DNA of 52,904 nucleotides, taken from the NCBI GenBank assembly GCA_965368785.1, contig CBDUOG010000007.1, positions 1 through 52,904 of the forward strand. Direction: 5' to 3'. Positions 16,990 to 24,821 of the stretch are shown one piece after another. Below the pieces are notes generated by a model. That model saw only the letters and a program-made list of their open reading frames with translations, was not told the DNA's origin and ran no database searches. Source of the stretch: Silanimonas sp965368785 (GTDB taxonomy: Bacteria > Pseudomonadota > Gammaproteobacteria > Xanthomonadales > Xanthomonadaceae). How positions within the stretch are numbered: the first letter of the stretch is position 1; each line of letters begins with the position of its first letter. Made by a program: the position numbers and the translations under genes.

Positions 16990-17481
16990 TTAATTACCGT
17001 TAACTACCCTAATGCCAATACCCTGAGACTCAACCAGCGCGATAAATTTATCGGCAAGCAAATTAAAGTTACTGAAAATGACCTGACCATTTGGATCAAT
17101 AACAATAAACCAAGGTGTGCCGCCCGTTTGAAAATCGAGCATGACCGGTGTTAGTCGCTGCGTTTCTTCGGGCACATCGTAGCCGAATGGAATCTTTAAC
17201 CCGTACTTCAGCTGGGTCAGTCGCAACTTATCGATGGTGTTTTCTTCGGGACCTTCGAATGCGGTTTGAATCGCTGCGAATCCAAAACCGCGATCGCGCA
17301 GAGCACCTACCATCTTCGCGAGGGCCGGAAAACCGGTCGAATGGCAGGCTTTGCACCAGTGTTGAAAACAGAATAACACTTTGTAGCCGGTACCTAGATC
17401 CGCCAGGCGCAACGGTGCGCGCTCATTTCCGTCAGCGTCAATCCACTTTTTTACGCGCAGCTCTGCAGCTTGAGTAGTCAT
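16990..17481 (-). CDS. TlpA-like redoxin with CKAC motif
   Basis: 163 residues, no signal peptide. A thioredoxin fold is shown by FCFQHWCKACHSTGFPAL, with the CxxC pair Cys-Lys-Ala-Cys, and by GGTPWFIVIDPNG, with the cis-Pro loop and the strand usual for TlpA/ResA-type redoxins. It probably acts as a cytosolic thiol oxidoreductase or peroxidase. The gene starts 9 bp after the stop of the DUF4239 membrane-protein gene, so the two are most likely one operon. Confidence 0.85.
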   Translation of the reverse strand: MTTQAAELRVKKWIDADGNERAPLRLADLGTGYKVLFCFQHWCKACHSTGFPALAKMVGALRDRGFGFAAIQTAFEGPEENTIDKLRLTQLKYGLKIPFGYDVPEETQRLTPVMLDFQTGGTPWFIVIDPNGQVIFSNFNLLADKFIALVESQGIGIRVVNGN

Positions 17482-17490
17482 ATCTAAGGC

Positions 17491-18273
17491 CTACGGATTT
17501 GTAGAAGGATGTTCTTGCAACATCAACATGCTGGACTGATTCACTTGAATCAGGCCACGCCGGGGTCGATCAAGATCGATAATAATAAATACGACCAGTG
17601 CAATCAGAAACGACATCATAACGGTCGGCGCAATAACGCGCTTGCCGCTGAGACCGCTTGAGTAGCCAAGAATGCCGCCGGAGGCAACGAATACGGCAAA
17701 CAATAAAAACAGCACCACATCCGGCACATGCATTTCAAGCAATGCATTGCGCTTTCCTTGCGCGTCGATCATTTCGTTGAGCGTGGCAATAAATGCGCCT
17801 GAAGTTACCGGCCTTGGGTCAACTTGAGCCGCGTCGACCGCTATTGTCCAAAGCTGATTTTGCATCCTGGCTACTTCTACGCTGTAGGCCTGTCGGTCTT
17901 TCTGCTGTGTCAAATCAATTTGGCCAACGGATATACGTAACTCGACATAGTTCTGCAAAAGCTGTTTGGCATCCGTGCGCATGGGCTCGGGCAGAAGCTC
18001 GGAGCGCAGTATTGTGGTGCCGATCGCATTGGCCTCATCGATGAGAGCCAGGCTGCGATTATCATATCTCTGCATCGACATACTGAAGGTGAAGCCTAGC
18101 AATAGTGCCAACAAACCCAGAACACTGGCTTGGATCGCACCGGTGAGGGTTTTGATCTCATTGTCGCTACGGTTCTGGACAAATTGACCGATCCGGAAAC
18201 CCACTTCATTAAAGACAATAATTAATAAAAATAGGGCCAGAGTAATGAATAAGCTGCTGAATTCGTAAAGCAT
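17491..18273 (-). CDS. DUF4239 (bestrophin-like) membrane protein
   Basis: 260 residues. Family signs: N-terminal helix 8-28; then LLALLLGFTFSMSMQRYDNR and IDEANAIGTTILRSELLPEP, a strongly conserved DUF4239 block; a cytosolic or periplasmic helical region; two C-terminal helices near 185-235; and IDLDRPRRGLIQV near the end. DUF4239 is placed in the bestrophin-like domain group of possible anion channels, with no proven role in bacteria. First gene of an operon with the redoxin. Confidence 0.88.
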   Translation of the reverse strand: MLYEFSSLFITLALFLLIIVFNEVGFRIGQFVQNRSDNEIKTLTGAIQASVLGLLALLLGFTFSMSMQRYDNRSLALIDEANAIGTTILRSELLPEPMRTDAKQLLQNYVELRISVGQIDLTQQKDRQAYSVEVARMQNQLWTIAVDAAQVDPRPVTSGAFIATLNEMIDAQGKRNALLEMHVPDVVLFLLFAVFVASGGILGYSSGLSGKRVIAPTVMMSFLIALVVFIIIDLDRPRRGLIQVNQSSMLMLQEHPSTNP

Positions 18274-18571
18274 TCTGGTTACATCCGGTTAACTCGATCG
18301 GGGCCGCAAATGATAACACCGCAGACCCGCTCGGTCCGAGTCATTGCAAGATCGGTTTAGCCGTCGCCCAGATTAAATGGCCTGTAGTATTGGATCATCA
18401 TCAGCCCTGAAAGTAGCGCAATTGGCTTGCCGATCGTTGACTGCTCATAGCTTTGACCCCGTTGATGGGCATTTCATCGGGCTATTTCGGACTTGGTCGC
18501 CTATGGGACTGACATTTGCGCTGGGGCTGATAGGCTGCAACCATCGTTTAAATTGGTAAGCCGCTCTCGAT

Positions 18572-19831
18572 ATGAAAACCCAACTTCGATTCTATGCACG
18601 CATTGCACTGGCCTGGTTTGTGGTCTTTATCGGCTTCCAGATATTGGCTGGACTAACCGGCCTCGAGAGAGCCTTATGGTTCGTCCATTTACTGTTCTGG
18701 GTGGCATTGGTTCTTTTATTTATCGCCGGCGCCTCTCATGTGCATCGCGTCAAAGCGATTGCCGGGGAGATTAGCGAAAACAAGCTATCAAATCGCCACG
18801 AGCGGCATATCGAGATTCCTTTCGAACCTGAAATTGCCCTGCCATTACTACAGGCGAGCTTGCGTGAATTGCCCTGCAGCGAAGAATTGAAGAATACCCG
18901 GGATGGCCTGCGAATTGTTGCGAAGGTCAATCCAGTTGACCCGGAACACGAAGGCCATTCCCTGTGGAAGAAAGCCTATTTGCGTCTCGGTATTGCGCAA
19001 CATAATCATGTGATTGCCACCGCCGTGCCCGGGGATGGCACGCTCAGCGTTAACCTGCAATGCGAGCCGGATAGCTCGACATGGATGGATTGGTTATTTC
19101 TGGATGAAGGCACCAATCTGCAAAATGCCGAAACCATTACCCGGGCAATCTCGCGGCGCATTGCTGAGCACCGTCGGGGCGAACAGGCCAGCACCAAAGA
19201 AACCGTCACCGAAAAAGAACTGGCGGTTGCCAAATTAAGCTTGCTGCATGCGCAGGTCGAGCCGCATTTTTTGTACAACACCCTGGGCAGCACTAAGTAC
19301 TTGATTGGTTCAGACCCGGCTCGCGCCGAAGCAATGTTAGATAATTTGATTATCTACCTGCGTCACTCTCTACCCAGCACTGAAGATGCGCCGTCAAATG
19401 TCGGCCAGGAAGTTGAGCGAGCACGCGCCTATCTCGACATCCTGAAAATCCGCATGGGCGAGCGCTTGAATGTACATATCGAATTACCCGATGCACTCAG
19501 CGAAGTGCCCTTGCCGGCGATGATGCTGCAGACTCTGGTCGAGAACTCGATCAACCATGGCCTGGAACCCAAAAGCGGTGGCGGCACAATATGGATCAGC
19601 GTGCGCGAAAGCCATGCTCAGGCAGATGACTCAATCACGGTTACGGTCGCTGATGATGGCAAAGGCTTTGGCAGCGGTACCGCCGGCACCGGAGTTGGCC
19701 TGAAAAATGTGCGCGAGCGCCTGAAGCTTGCCTATAGCGGCAGCGCGAACTTTTCGATTGTCGCCAACTTTCCGCAAGGCGTTGCCGCCAGCATCACCGT
19801 TCCGAAAACTGGCCCGAAGGCATCATCATGA
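18572..19831 (+). CDS. LytS/AlgZ-type sensor histidine kinase
   Basis: 419 residues from the ATG at 18572. Two transmembrane helices lie at 10-30 and 35-55. A region of about 150 residues (60-205) before the kinase core has no motif I know. The His_kinase domain (PF06580 type) follows: HAQVEPHFLYNTLGS with phospho-acceptor His232, then ARAYLDILKIRMGERL, the N box LVENSINHGLEP, ADDGKGFG and GTGVGLKNVRERL. This family lacks the HisKA dimer domain and pairs with LytTR regulators, here the next gene, whose start overlaps this stop by 4 bases. A 298-bp spacer lies upstream with the divergent DUF4239 gene. Confidence 0.93.
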   Translation: MKTQLRFYARIALAWFVVFIGFQILAGLTGLERALWFVHLLFWVALVLLFIAGASHVHRVKAIAGEISENKLSNRHERHIEIPFEPEIALPLLQASLRELPCSEELKNTRDGLRIVAKVNPVDPEHEGHSLWKKAYLRLGIAQHNHVIATAVPGDGTLSVNLQCEPDSSTWMDWLFLDEGTNLQNAETITRAISRRIAEHRRGEQASTKETVTEKELAVAKLSLLHAQVEPHFLYNTLGSTKYLIGSDPARAEAMLDNLIIYLRHSLPSTEDAPSNVGQEVERARAYLDILKIRMGERLNVHIELPDALSEVPLPAMMLQTLVENSINHGLEPKSGGGTIWISVRESHAQADDSITVTVADDGKGFGSGTAGTGVGLKNVRERLKLAYSGSANFSIVANFPQGVAASITVPKTGPKASS

Positions 19832-20607
19832 ACCCGACCGTACGTTGCATTGTTGCTGAAGACGAAAAGCTGTTTCGCGATGCGTTGATCAAATTACTTG
19901 CCACCCACTGGCCTGAGCTTGAAGTGGTTGCGGCCTGCGAAGATGGCGCCCACGCTCTGGAAGAAATAGCCGAGCAACAACCGGAAGTAGCCTTCCTGGA
20001 TATCCGTATGCCAGGCTTAAGCGGCCTGGATGTTGCGGCTGGCATTACTGAGCTGAGCCCGGCAACTCAGATTGTTTTTGTTACGGCCTACAACCAGTAT
20101 GCCATTGATGCGTTTGAAAAAGGCGCGGTCGATTACTTGCTAAAACCCATCGAGACAAAACGCCTATTGAGCACCATCGATCGTCTAAAGGCGCGCATGC
20201 TCAGCGGAACGGTAGACCCGGCTGTGATGGCCGCACTCATTGCGCAATTGAGCAAAACACTACCTACAGCCCCGGCCAACGAACCCTTGGTGTGGCTAAC
20301 CGCTAGCACCGGTAAGGAGTCGCGCCTGATCATGGTGGAAGATGTTTTGTATTTTCAATCCGACAACAAATACACCAGCGTGGTCACCGCAAATGGCGAA
20401 GCCATATTGCGTACGCCGCTACGCGAGTTGATAAATCGCTTAGACCCGAACCAGTTTAAGCAAATTCACCGTTCCACCATCGTCAATCTAAAGGCGATTG
20501 ACAGCATCCATCGAGACGAGTCCGGGCGGGGAACGCTTGGCATAAAGGGACGACCTGAGACACTGGCCGTCAGCATTACCTACATGAATCTTTTTAAGAA
20601 CATGTAA
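19828..20607 (+). CDS. LytTR-family response regulator
   Basis: 259 residues, overlapping the kinase gene by ATGA. The receiver domain (1-125) has the acidic pair AEDEK, phospho-acceptor Asp58 in VAFLDIRMPGLSG, Thr in VTAYNQYAIDAF, and Lys in YLLKPIETKRL. The C-terminal LytTR DNA-binding domain (about 155-259) shows VEDVLYFQSDNKYT, RELINRLDPNQFKQIHRSTI and VNLKAIDSI. Members bind short direct repeats at target promoters. The target here is not evident; the exported NTF2-like gene just downstream is a candidate by position. Confidence 0.94.
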   Translation: MNPTVRCIVAEDEKLFRDALIKLLATHWPELEVVAACEDGAHALEEIAEQQPEVAFLDIRMPGLSGLDVAAGITELSPATQIVFVTAYNQYAIDAFEKGAVDYLLKPIETKRLLSTIDRLKARMLSGTVDPAVMAALIAQLSKTLPTAPANEPLVWLTASTGKESRLIMVEDVLYFQSDNKYTSVVTANGEAILRTPLRELINRLDPNQFKQIHRSTIVNLKAIDSIHRDESGRGTLGIKGRPETLAVSITYMNLFKNM

Positions 20608-20715
20608 CAAACGAAGTTCAGCAAAGAAGCATTTTGACTGCAGTTTTAAAGCTGCAGCGTTGGCGAGGGCTTGCCTGTGCAAATGGAGAAAGCCGCCACA
20701 TCAAGGAGAATCGAT

Positions 20716-21324
20716 ATGAAAAAGCAGATAGCAATGTGTATATATATTTTCACTGTTGTGTTATTCACGACGCCAGTATATGGGGCACAAAAGCCAGACC
20801 TGCTTGCACAAGTCATGCAGCTCGATCAGCAGATTTTTGAGCGTGGGTTTAATCAGTGCAAACTAGCAGAACTAGAGGTTCTTATCGCCGATGATCTGCT
20901 TTTTTATCATGATCTGGCGGGCACCCAGAACAAGTCGGAGTTCATGCAGGCGATACGCGCAAATATCTGTTCCAACCCTGAACACAAACCCATCCGCACT
21001 TTGGTTCCTGATTCATCACAGGTATTTCCGCTAAGCAAAGATGGCGTGCTGTACGGTGCAATCCAGCAAGGCCAGCATCGATTCCATACACGGGGCCGCA
21101 ATGCGCATGGTGATACCTATACCGACGCCCGATTCTCAAATGTTTGGATCGTGCGCGACGGCAGCTGGCAGCTGCGAATCGCCCTGAGCTACGATCACGT
21201 GCAAAAAACCTTTGATGAGCCAGAGGCCATTTCGATCGATGCCATCCTAGGTACTCCGGCTAATCTGATCTGGACTGCATGGCTCTATCTGCAACGCGTA
21301 TTCAGCTCACCACAACAGGCCTGA
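20716..21324 (+). CDS. Exported NTF2-like (DUF4440) protein
   Basis: 202 residues from the ATG at 20716, which has AAGGAG 7 nt upstream. Signal peptide residues 1-23 (IYIFTVVLFTTPVYGA). The mature chain has the SnoaL/DUF4440 pattern: LLAQVMQLDQQIFERGFN, a helix-helix segment with LIADDLLFYHDLAG, KSEFMQAI, then paired beta strands ending FSNVWIVRDGSWQLRIALSYDH. NTF2-like proteins bind small hydrophobic ligands or act as isomerases or dehydratases; no catalytic residue can be assigned. It follows the LytTR regulator gene by 108 bp. Confidence 0.78.
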   Translation: MKKQIAMCIYIFTVVLFTTPVYGAQKPDLLAQVMQLDQQIFERGFNQCKLAELEVLIADDLLFYHDLAGTQNKSEFMQAIRANICSNPEHKPIRTLVPDSSQVFPLSKDGVLYGAIQQGQHRFHTRGRNAHGDTYTDARFSNVWIVRDGSWQLRIALSYDHVQKTFDEPEAISIDAILGTPANLIWTAWLYLQRVFSSPQQA

Positions 21325-21330
21325 GATTGC

Positions 21331-21960
21331 CTATTTGGTGCCGAATATTTTGTCGCCAGCATCACCCAAGCCCGGGATTATGTATCCGTGCTCATTCAGA
21401 TGACTATCGATCGACGCCACATAAATATCCACTTCCGGATGGGCTGCTTGAAGCTTAGCAATGCCTTCGGGAGCGGCGACCAGAAAAAGACCAAGTATGT
21501 GCCGGCAACCTTTGTGCTTGAGCAGGTCAATCGTCGCAATCAGGGTGCCGCCGGTCGCCAGCATGGGGTCAATAATTAATGCCGTGCGCTGATCTACATC
21601 GGCGATGACCTTATCGAAATACGCAACTGGCTGCAGCGACTGTTCGTCGCGATAAAAGCCAACCACACTGACTTTGGCACTGGGAATCAAATCCAGCACG
21701 CCATCAAGCATGCCCATACCCGCACGAAGAATGGGCACCACCGTTAACTTCTTACCTTTGAAACGCTCAACCTTGAGTGGCTCATCGGTCCAGCTGGTGA
21801 TTTCGACGCTTTCCGTTTCCAGCGAGCGCGCTGCCTCATAGGTGAGTAGCGCCGCCAACTCATTGGTCAACGCACGAAATTGCTTGGTACTGACTCCGGA
21901 CTCACGAAGTAGTCCGACTTTGTGTCGAATCAATGGGTGCTGTATGGCAAAAACCGCCAT
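21331..21960 (-). CDS. upp: Uracil phosphoribosyltransferase
   Basis: 209 residues, the usual length, from the ATG at 21960 with GGAG upstream; the frame extends to 22008 without a site. It converts uracil plus PRPP to UMP in pyrimidine salvage. Motifs: IQHPLIRHKVGLLR at the start, VVPILRAGMGMLDG, the PRPP loop IIDPMLATGGT, and the C-terminal uracil-binding YIIPGLGDAGDKIFGTK. Convergent with the NTF2-like gene, 6 bp apart. No uraA permease is beside it. Confidence 0.97.
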   Translation of the reverse strand: MAVFAIQHPLIRHKVGLLRESGVSTKQFRALTNELAALLTYEAARSLETESVEITSWTDEPLKVERFKGKKLTVVPILRAGMGMLDGVLDLIPSAKVSVVGFYRDEQSLQPVAYFDKVIADVDQRTALIIDPMLATGGTLIATIDLLKHKGCRHILGLFLVAAPEGIAKLQAAHPEVDIYVASIDSHLNEHGYIIPGLGDAGDKIFGTK

Positions 21961-22134
21961 GATGCTGCTCCTGCGGGACTCGCTGAATTCTACCCCAGTC
22001 AGCCCCACTCGCGTTTACCGCATGTCAAAAGACCCAACACCTCATGACCTGAACGCCTTGATTTAAACGTTGGAACTGTATCAAATCGGAAAGTGCGCCC
22101 CTGCCCGGGGCCTGCCAACTCGGGAAATCTGCGA

Positions 22135-22506
22135 ATGATCGAAATACGCATTGCCGATGGAATCGCCAGTTTCACAGCGATTGATAAGGTTACGCTCGCA
22201 GACTGCATACAGGCCCTTGATGAATACTTGACCCATCCGCAGCGGGTACCGGGCATGGACTTAATCTGGGTGGGCATTGATGCCGACTTGAGCGCCATCC
22301 GCTGGCAGGATATGCCGCATTTCGCCAAGGAATATGCGGCCAAAGTCGCTGTGCCAGCTCGACGTCTGGCCATTGTGGTCAACAAGCCCTTGCAGTTCGG
22401 GCTGGCCCGAGCCTGGAGCGCCTGGTCGAGCAATAAGCTGCGGCAGGAGCGGCGTATATTTAGGACGGTTGAAGAAGCGACTGCCTGGTTGAAGCCCGAG
22501 TACTAA
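22135..22506 (+). CDS. SpoIIAA-like small protein, paralog B
   Basis: 123 residues from the ATG at 22135; no good ribosome site. It shares the family pattern: EIRIADGIASFTA, LTHPQRVPGMDLIWVG (where the usual WDxR is changed to WVGI), a DADLSAI segment, LAIVVNKPLQFGLARAWSAW, RRIF and a C-terminal ATAWL. It is divergent from upp with a 174-bp spacer and lies 135 bp before paralog C on the same strand. A SpoIIAA-like/STAS fold is likely from strand and helix order. Function unknown. Confidence 0.72.
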   Translation: MIEIRIADGIASFTAIDKVTLADCIQALDEYLTHPQRVPGMDLIWVGIDADLSAIRWQDMPHFAKEYAAKVAVPARRLAIVVNKPLQFGLARAWSAWSSNKLRQERRIFRTVEEATAWLKPEY

Positions 22507-22573
22507 GCCGATTTGAATCTAGATTGGTTGGCACCGTGATCCACCAATCACTATCACAAACTCAAATGATGAC

Positions 22574-22618
22574 CTTCTCGACTCACTCGATGAGAAGCGC
22601 TATGCTTCCAGCCATAAT
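22574..22618 (+). promoter_or_regulatory. Candidate promoter with overlapping inverted repeat before paralog C
   Basis: CATAAT at 22613-22618 (5 of 6 to TATAAT) lies 17 bases after ATGAGA at 22590-22595 (4 of 6 to TTGACA). An inverted repeat, CTTCTC (22574-22579) and GAGAAG (22592-22597), spaced by 12 bases, overlaps the -35 box, where a repressor or activator could bind. The start codon of paralog C is 23 bases past the -10 box, leaving a very short leader without a ribosome site. Found by eye, with no statistics behind it. Confidence 0.35.
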
Positions 22619-22641
22619 GTGGCATCCCCCGAAACAACATC

Positions 22642-23016
22642 ATGGTTAACATTCAAATTCAATCCGGTATCGCCACCTTGACCGCGACAGGCCCGTTGAT
22701 TGGCGCAGACATTCAAGCCGCGCTGGCCGAATACCTAAAACATCCCGATCGCATCGTGGGTATGCCGGCAATTTGGGACCTGCGTACGGCCGACATGGAA
22801 AGCCTTACGACCGAAGACGTACGCGAACTGGTAGGGCAATTCTCCGTGCACATTCATGAGCTGGCGAAGCACGTTGCCATCATCGTCGATAACCCGTTGC
22901 AATACGGCATGGCCAGAGCCTGGCAGCAATGGGCTGAATCAAAAGCCCATCAGAATCGACGTATTTTTCCGACGCCCGAACAAGCTCACCAATGGTTAGC
23001 CTCCGTCGAGTCATAG
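22642..23016 (+). CDS. SpoIIAA-like small protein, paralog C
   Basis: 124 residues from the ATG at 22642. It is a full example of the family: NIQIQSGIATLTATG, YLKHPDRIVGMPAIWDLRTAD, a helix, HVAIIVDNPLQYGMARAWQQW, NRRIFPTPEQAHQWL. It is closest to paralog D by eye, with about half of positions shared in the conserved blocks. Its stop lies one base from the stop of the convergent membrane-protein gene at 23018. A short leader and no ribosome site suggest leaderless or weak translation. Function unknown; a SpoIIAA-like/STAS fold is inferred. Confidence 0.75.
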   Translation: MVNIQIQSGIATLTATGPLIGADIQAALAEYLKHPDRIVGMPAIWDLRTADMESLTTEDVRELVGQFSVHIHELAKHVAIIVDNPLQYGMARAWQQWAESKAHQNRRIFPTPEQAHQWLASVES

Positions 23017-23017
23017 T

Positions 23018-23590
23018 TTAAGTTGCGCGAGTCAGTTGATTCTTCCAGCGCCGTTCGAGCGCAATAATGGTCACTACGTAAACAATAACAATGACCACCG
23101 GAATGGCTAAGAACCGGTGCTCCGGGAACACGTACCACGCGCCAAGCACTAATAGCGTTCTGGCCACCGCGTGGAAGGTTCCAGCCCAATGTTGAATCGC
23201 CCAAGAGAACGGCAACCACATGAGACCGGCGAGAATCCCTACGGTCAGCGGTAGAGACGTGTAATCAATAATAAAGAAAGGAATAGCAATCGCATAGACC
23301 AGCAAGGCCATAAATACGGTGCAGAGAAAAAGGGAATTAAAGTCGTTTTTCGGCTTGCTCTTATCGGTAAAGTTTTCGCCGGTAAACTTAGATAAAAATA
23401 TACCCAGATAGGCCGTGCTACCCGTCGCAATAAAGAGTATCCAGACAATTTGTACAGGACTTGCAAAAAAGCTGGTAAGTGCAATCAGACTCCACATAAT
23501 CGTGCCGGCTAATGGCATCGCCAGAAACCGACTGTGCCGATATTCAATGATCTGCTCATCCAGCGAGCGCGCAAATCCCGTGCCTTCCAT
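23018..23590 (-). CDS. Six-helix membrane protein of unknown function (possibly DUF7010-like)
   Basis: 190 residues from the ATG at 23590. A short polar N-terminus (SLDEQIIEYRHSRFL) precedes about six transmembrane helices: 24-42, 46-66, 85-108, 110-130, 138-155 and 158-180. Charged residues are few and lie in loops (SKFTGENFTDKSKPKND). Length and topology fit the DUF7010 type of hypothetical membrane protein, but this is a guess from memory. It is convergent with paralog C and lies between two SpoIIAA-like genes. Confidence 0.65.
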   Translation of the reverse strand: MEGTGFARSLDEQIIEYRHSRFLAMPLAGTIMWSLIALTSFFASPVQIVWILFIATGSTAYLGIFLSKFTGENFTDKSKPKNDFNSLFLCTVFMALLVYAIAIPFFIIDYTSLPLTVGILAGLMWLPFSWAIQHWAGTFHAVARTLLVLGAWYVFPEHRFLAIPVVIVIVYVVTIIALERRWKNQLTRAT

Positions 23591-23850
23591 AATTGAGCCT
23601 CAATTGTCGTTTTGCGTAATTTAGCAAGCGCTGTCGATTCGAAGTAGTTACAAATGTCACCGGATGCAGGTTGCGGCTTGAGCTTGAAATGGCTTGGCGG
23701 AACAGGTTTTTGTTGAAACGGCAGTGAACTGGTGATCGTTAATACTTGTGTCAATTGATGGTTTCTACTAGCGCGAAAGGTGTAACAAGCGCTAGATTGG
23801 TCATTGATATATATGGGTTATACAAACGTGACGCATATGGGGACGGCCGA

Positions 23851-24225
23851 ATGATTCGCATGACCATCGACGATGGTATCGTTACCTTTGCGGCGATTGG
23901 CAAGTTATCGGTCGATGAGCTCATTGAGCAGATCGACATCTACCTGCAACACCCCGACCGGGTGGAGGGTATGCCGTCAATCTGGGATGGGCGCGAGGCG
24001 GACATGAGCATCATCTCGCCCAATGAGCTTCGTAAGTTGGCGTTGGCCATGGGCCCGCATATGAATAAATTCGGGACGCGATCTGCCATTGTGGTCAGAA
24101 ATCCGCTGCAATTTGGTATGGCCCGCGTGTGGCAGGCGTTCGCCGAGCAAAAAGCGCCGCAACAGCGGCGGATATTCATGAATATAGAACAGGCGCGGCT
24201 CTGGCTGCTTTCAGAAACCTATTAG
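23851..24225 (+). CDS. SpoIIAA-like small protein, paralog D
   Basis: 124 residues from the ATG at 23851; the frame is open from 23746, but the family alignment begins here. Family pattern: RMTIDDGIVTFAAIGKLSVDEL, YLQHPDRVEGMPSIWDGREAD, SAIVVRNPLQFGMARVWQAF, RRIFMNIEQARLWL. The WDxREAD and PLQFGMAR blocks are the best kept among the copies. About 260 bp upstream are free of genes and should hold its promoter. It ends 10 bp from a convergent lipoprotein gene. Function unknown. Confidence 0.75.
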   Translation: MIRMTIDDGIVTFAAIGKLSVDELIEQIDIYLQHPDRVEGMPSIWDGREADMSIISPNELRKLALAMGPHMNKFGTRSAIVVRNPLQFGMARVWQAFAEQKAPQQRRIFMNIEQARLWLLSETY

Positions 24226-24235
24226 CTGTTGCGCT

Positions 24236-24661
24236 TTAGGGCTCCCCACTCCACTCGGCCACGATCAGCTGCCAATCGGAACCGTCGCGTTGCCAGGTGG
24301 TCTTTACCTGTATAGTTCGCACGCGTTCCGGGAACACCCGGTCTGACCCGCTGAGCAAGGCATTAAAATCGACGGTCGCCCGACCATCGAACAAAACAAC
24401 ACGCATCGGCCCCGTCGTAATTCCGACATTTTGCTGGCGCATCAACATGAGCCGTGCGTAGCGCGACAGCTCGCTTTTACTCATTCCTCGGGGCCCCACG
24501 AAATCCTCGGACACATGCTGCAACAGATCATCGGTATCGCGCTGCTCAAGTGCCTGCTCCATGTCAGCCAAATGCTCGCGCAGGCGCACTTCGTCGGCTG
24601 GCTTGGCACATCCGGCCAAGGTCAGGGTGCCGCAGAGCAGTGTCCATACTATTCGAGTCAT
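24236..24661 (-). CDS. NTF2-like lipoprotein
   Basis: 141 residues. The signal ends in TLAGC, so Cys18 should be lipidated, and the next residue, Ala, favours the outer membrane. The mature part (VRLREHLADMEQALEQRDTD, then VSEDFVGPRGMSKSEL and LLSGSDRVFPER, ending TTWQRDGSDWQLIVAEW) has the helix-helix-sheet plan of NTF2/SnoaL-like proteins. No catalytic residues can be named. It is divergent from the kynurenine operon with a 160-bp spacer. Confidence 0.78.
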   Translation of the reverse strand: MTRIVWTLLCGTLTLAGCAKPADEVRLREHLADMEQALEQRDTDDLLQHVSEDFVGPRGMSKSELSRYARLMLMRQQNVGITTGPMRVVLFDGRATVDFNALLSGSDRVFPERVRTIQVKTTWQRDGSDWQLIVAEWSGEP

Positions 24662-24821
24662 CGGTTAATCCGGCGGCCACAGGGGATCTTTCACACCTTA
24701 ACATGTGCAACCCACCGCAAAAACGGCGCGATTGCGCTCTAACAGGCCTTTGGCGCTAGTGAGAAATCGGCTGGGCACGTACAATCAGGCTTGCACCGTT
24801 TTGGGGACACCTGCGGGAACT

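Noticed and set aside
20638..20657. CTGCAG-TTTTAAAG-CTGCAG inverted repeat after the LytTR gene
   Set aside because: The stem is only six pairs and is not followed by a T tract, so it is not called a terminator.
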